This document shows positions 33,008 through 33,358 of a stretch of 33,358 bases of DNA, piece by piece. The DNA is taken from positions 1-33,358 of the forward strand of contig JBAUGX010000216.1 in the NCBI GenBank assembly GCA_049679965.1. Reading direction: 5' to 3'. The number at the start of each line of letters is the position of its first letter. The stretch's first letter is position 1. The position numbers were made by a program, and so were the translations under genes. The notes under the pieces were generated by a model. The model did no database searches, had not been told where the DNA came from, and worked only from the letters and a program-made list of their open reading frames with translations. The DNA comes from 2-12-FULL-65-11 sp049679965 (GTDB lineage Bacteria > Acidobacteriota > Vicinamibacteria > Vicinamibacterales > CAVVIG01).

Positions 33008-33358
33008 GTGCGCGCATTGCTGATCTCCACCTATGAATTGGGCCGGCAGCCCTTCGGGTTGGCGTCGCCCGCGGCTTGGCTTCGCCACGCCGGCTGGGAT
33101 GTCGAGTGCGTGGACCTTGCCAAGGAGCGGCTGCAGGAGGCCAGCCTGTCGGCGGCCGCTCTAATTGCTGTGCATTTGCCTATGCACACGGCCACACGAT
33201 TGGCGGGGCCCGTCATTCAGAAGGCCCGGCGGCTCAACCCGTCCGCCCGGCTGTGCGCCTACGGGCTGTACGCGCCGCCCAACGATCCGTGGCTGCGCTC
33301 GCTCGGCGTGGACGAAGTGCTCGGCGGAGAGTTCGAAGGGGACCTCGTCGAGATCGCG
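33008..33358 (+). CDS. Probable B12-binding-domain radical SAM protein, 3' truncated
   Basis: Only 117 codons are visible before the window ends. The start MRALLISTYELGRQPFGLAS, with a Rossmann-like strand and the B12-binding-type pattern, continues with AAWLRHAGWDVECVDLAKE, LIAVHLPMHTATRLAGPVI and LCAYGLYAPPNDPWLRSLG, ending near VLGGEFEGDLVEIA. I recall this N-terminus from radical SAM proteins of the CUAEP/CCAEP-tail type; the radical SAM core itself is outside the window, so this is tentative. GTG 33008 is the start; no earlier ATG is in frame nearby. Confidence 0.62.
   Translation, partial: MRALLISTYELGRQPFGLASPAAWLRHAGWDVECVDLAKERLQEASLSAAALIAVHLPMHTATRLAGPVIQKARRLNPSARLCAYGLYAPPNDPWLRSLGVDEVLGGEFEGDLVEIA

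Overview
The window is about 33.4 kb of GC-rich, densely coding bacterial DNA. I see no phage, plasmid, insertion-sequence, CRISPR or tRNA signal. The gene families suggest a soil-type member of the Acidobacteriota, possibly near Vicinamibacteria: paired secreted amidohydrolases with Gly-rich linkers, an outer-membrane peptidase/propeller/barrel protein, an SCO protein with a CX5C motif, and an ECF sigma factor with a zinc-finger anti-sigma. This placement is inferred from remembered family distribution, not from a marker gene.

Layout. 1-2814: two tandem secreted metal-dependent amidohydrolases, the first cut by the window edge. 2867-7176 (minus): a probable metal or siderophore uptake operon of PepSY membrane protein, TonB-dependent receptor and small secreted protein. 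7228-8500 (plus): a tight ferredoxin-nuoB-nuoI unit without other complex I genes. 8621-10135: a TPR protein with two retropepsin-like domains. 10167-13955 (minus): a hotdog thioesterase and a 1071-residue metallopeptidase/beta-propeller/beta-barrel protein. 14157-16616 (plus): an ECF sigma factor with a structured leader, its anti-sigma factor, a TlpA-type thioredoxin and a small Cys protein. 16613-19210: an endonuclease/exonuclease/phosphatase protein, a small CPCC protein, a transglutaminase-like protein and a CusF-SCO1 lipoprotein. 19246-23786: DUF72, a YheT-type hydrolase, DinB and a penicillin-acylase-type Ntn hydrolase. 23818-26157 (minus): a multi-PAS histidine kinase ending in a degenerate sigma54-activator-like domain. 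26352-29691: a small protein, then a minus-strand operon of NTase-like protein, TPM/YgcG, LemA and a PH-domain/di-heme cytochrome c fusion. 29725-33358: a YvcK/CofD-like protein, a stand-alone LigD-type 3'-phosphoesterase, a POT peptide transporter and the start of a probable B12-binding radical SAM protein.

Four non-coding patterns stand out. (1) Four loci carry short sequences with a strict 7-bp period but different heptad sequences, two of them as inverted arrays able to form hairpins. (2) Many genes, mainly in divergent pairs, have a TANNNT -10-like hexamer 6-9 nt before the start codon and no Shine-Dalgarno sequence, which suggests leaderless transcription. (3) Three convergent gene pairs end in overlapping stop codons sharing one CTAG. 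(4) Two genes have unusual translation-start architecture: a hairpin over the SD of the TonB-dependent receptor, and a hairpin between SD and ATG of the ECF sigma gene.

Starts were chosen by SD, family N-terminus, signal peptide and non-overlap, and often differ from the longest reading frame. No homology search was possible, so family names rest on motif recognition.
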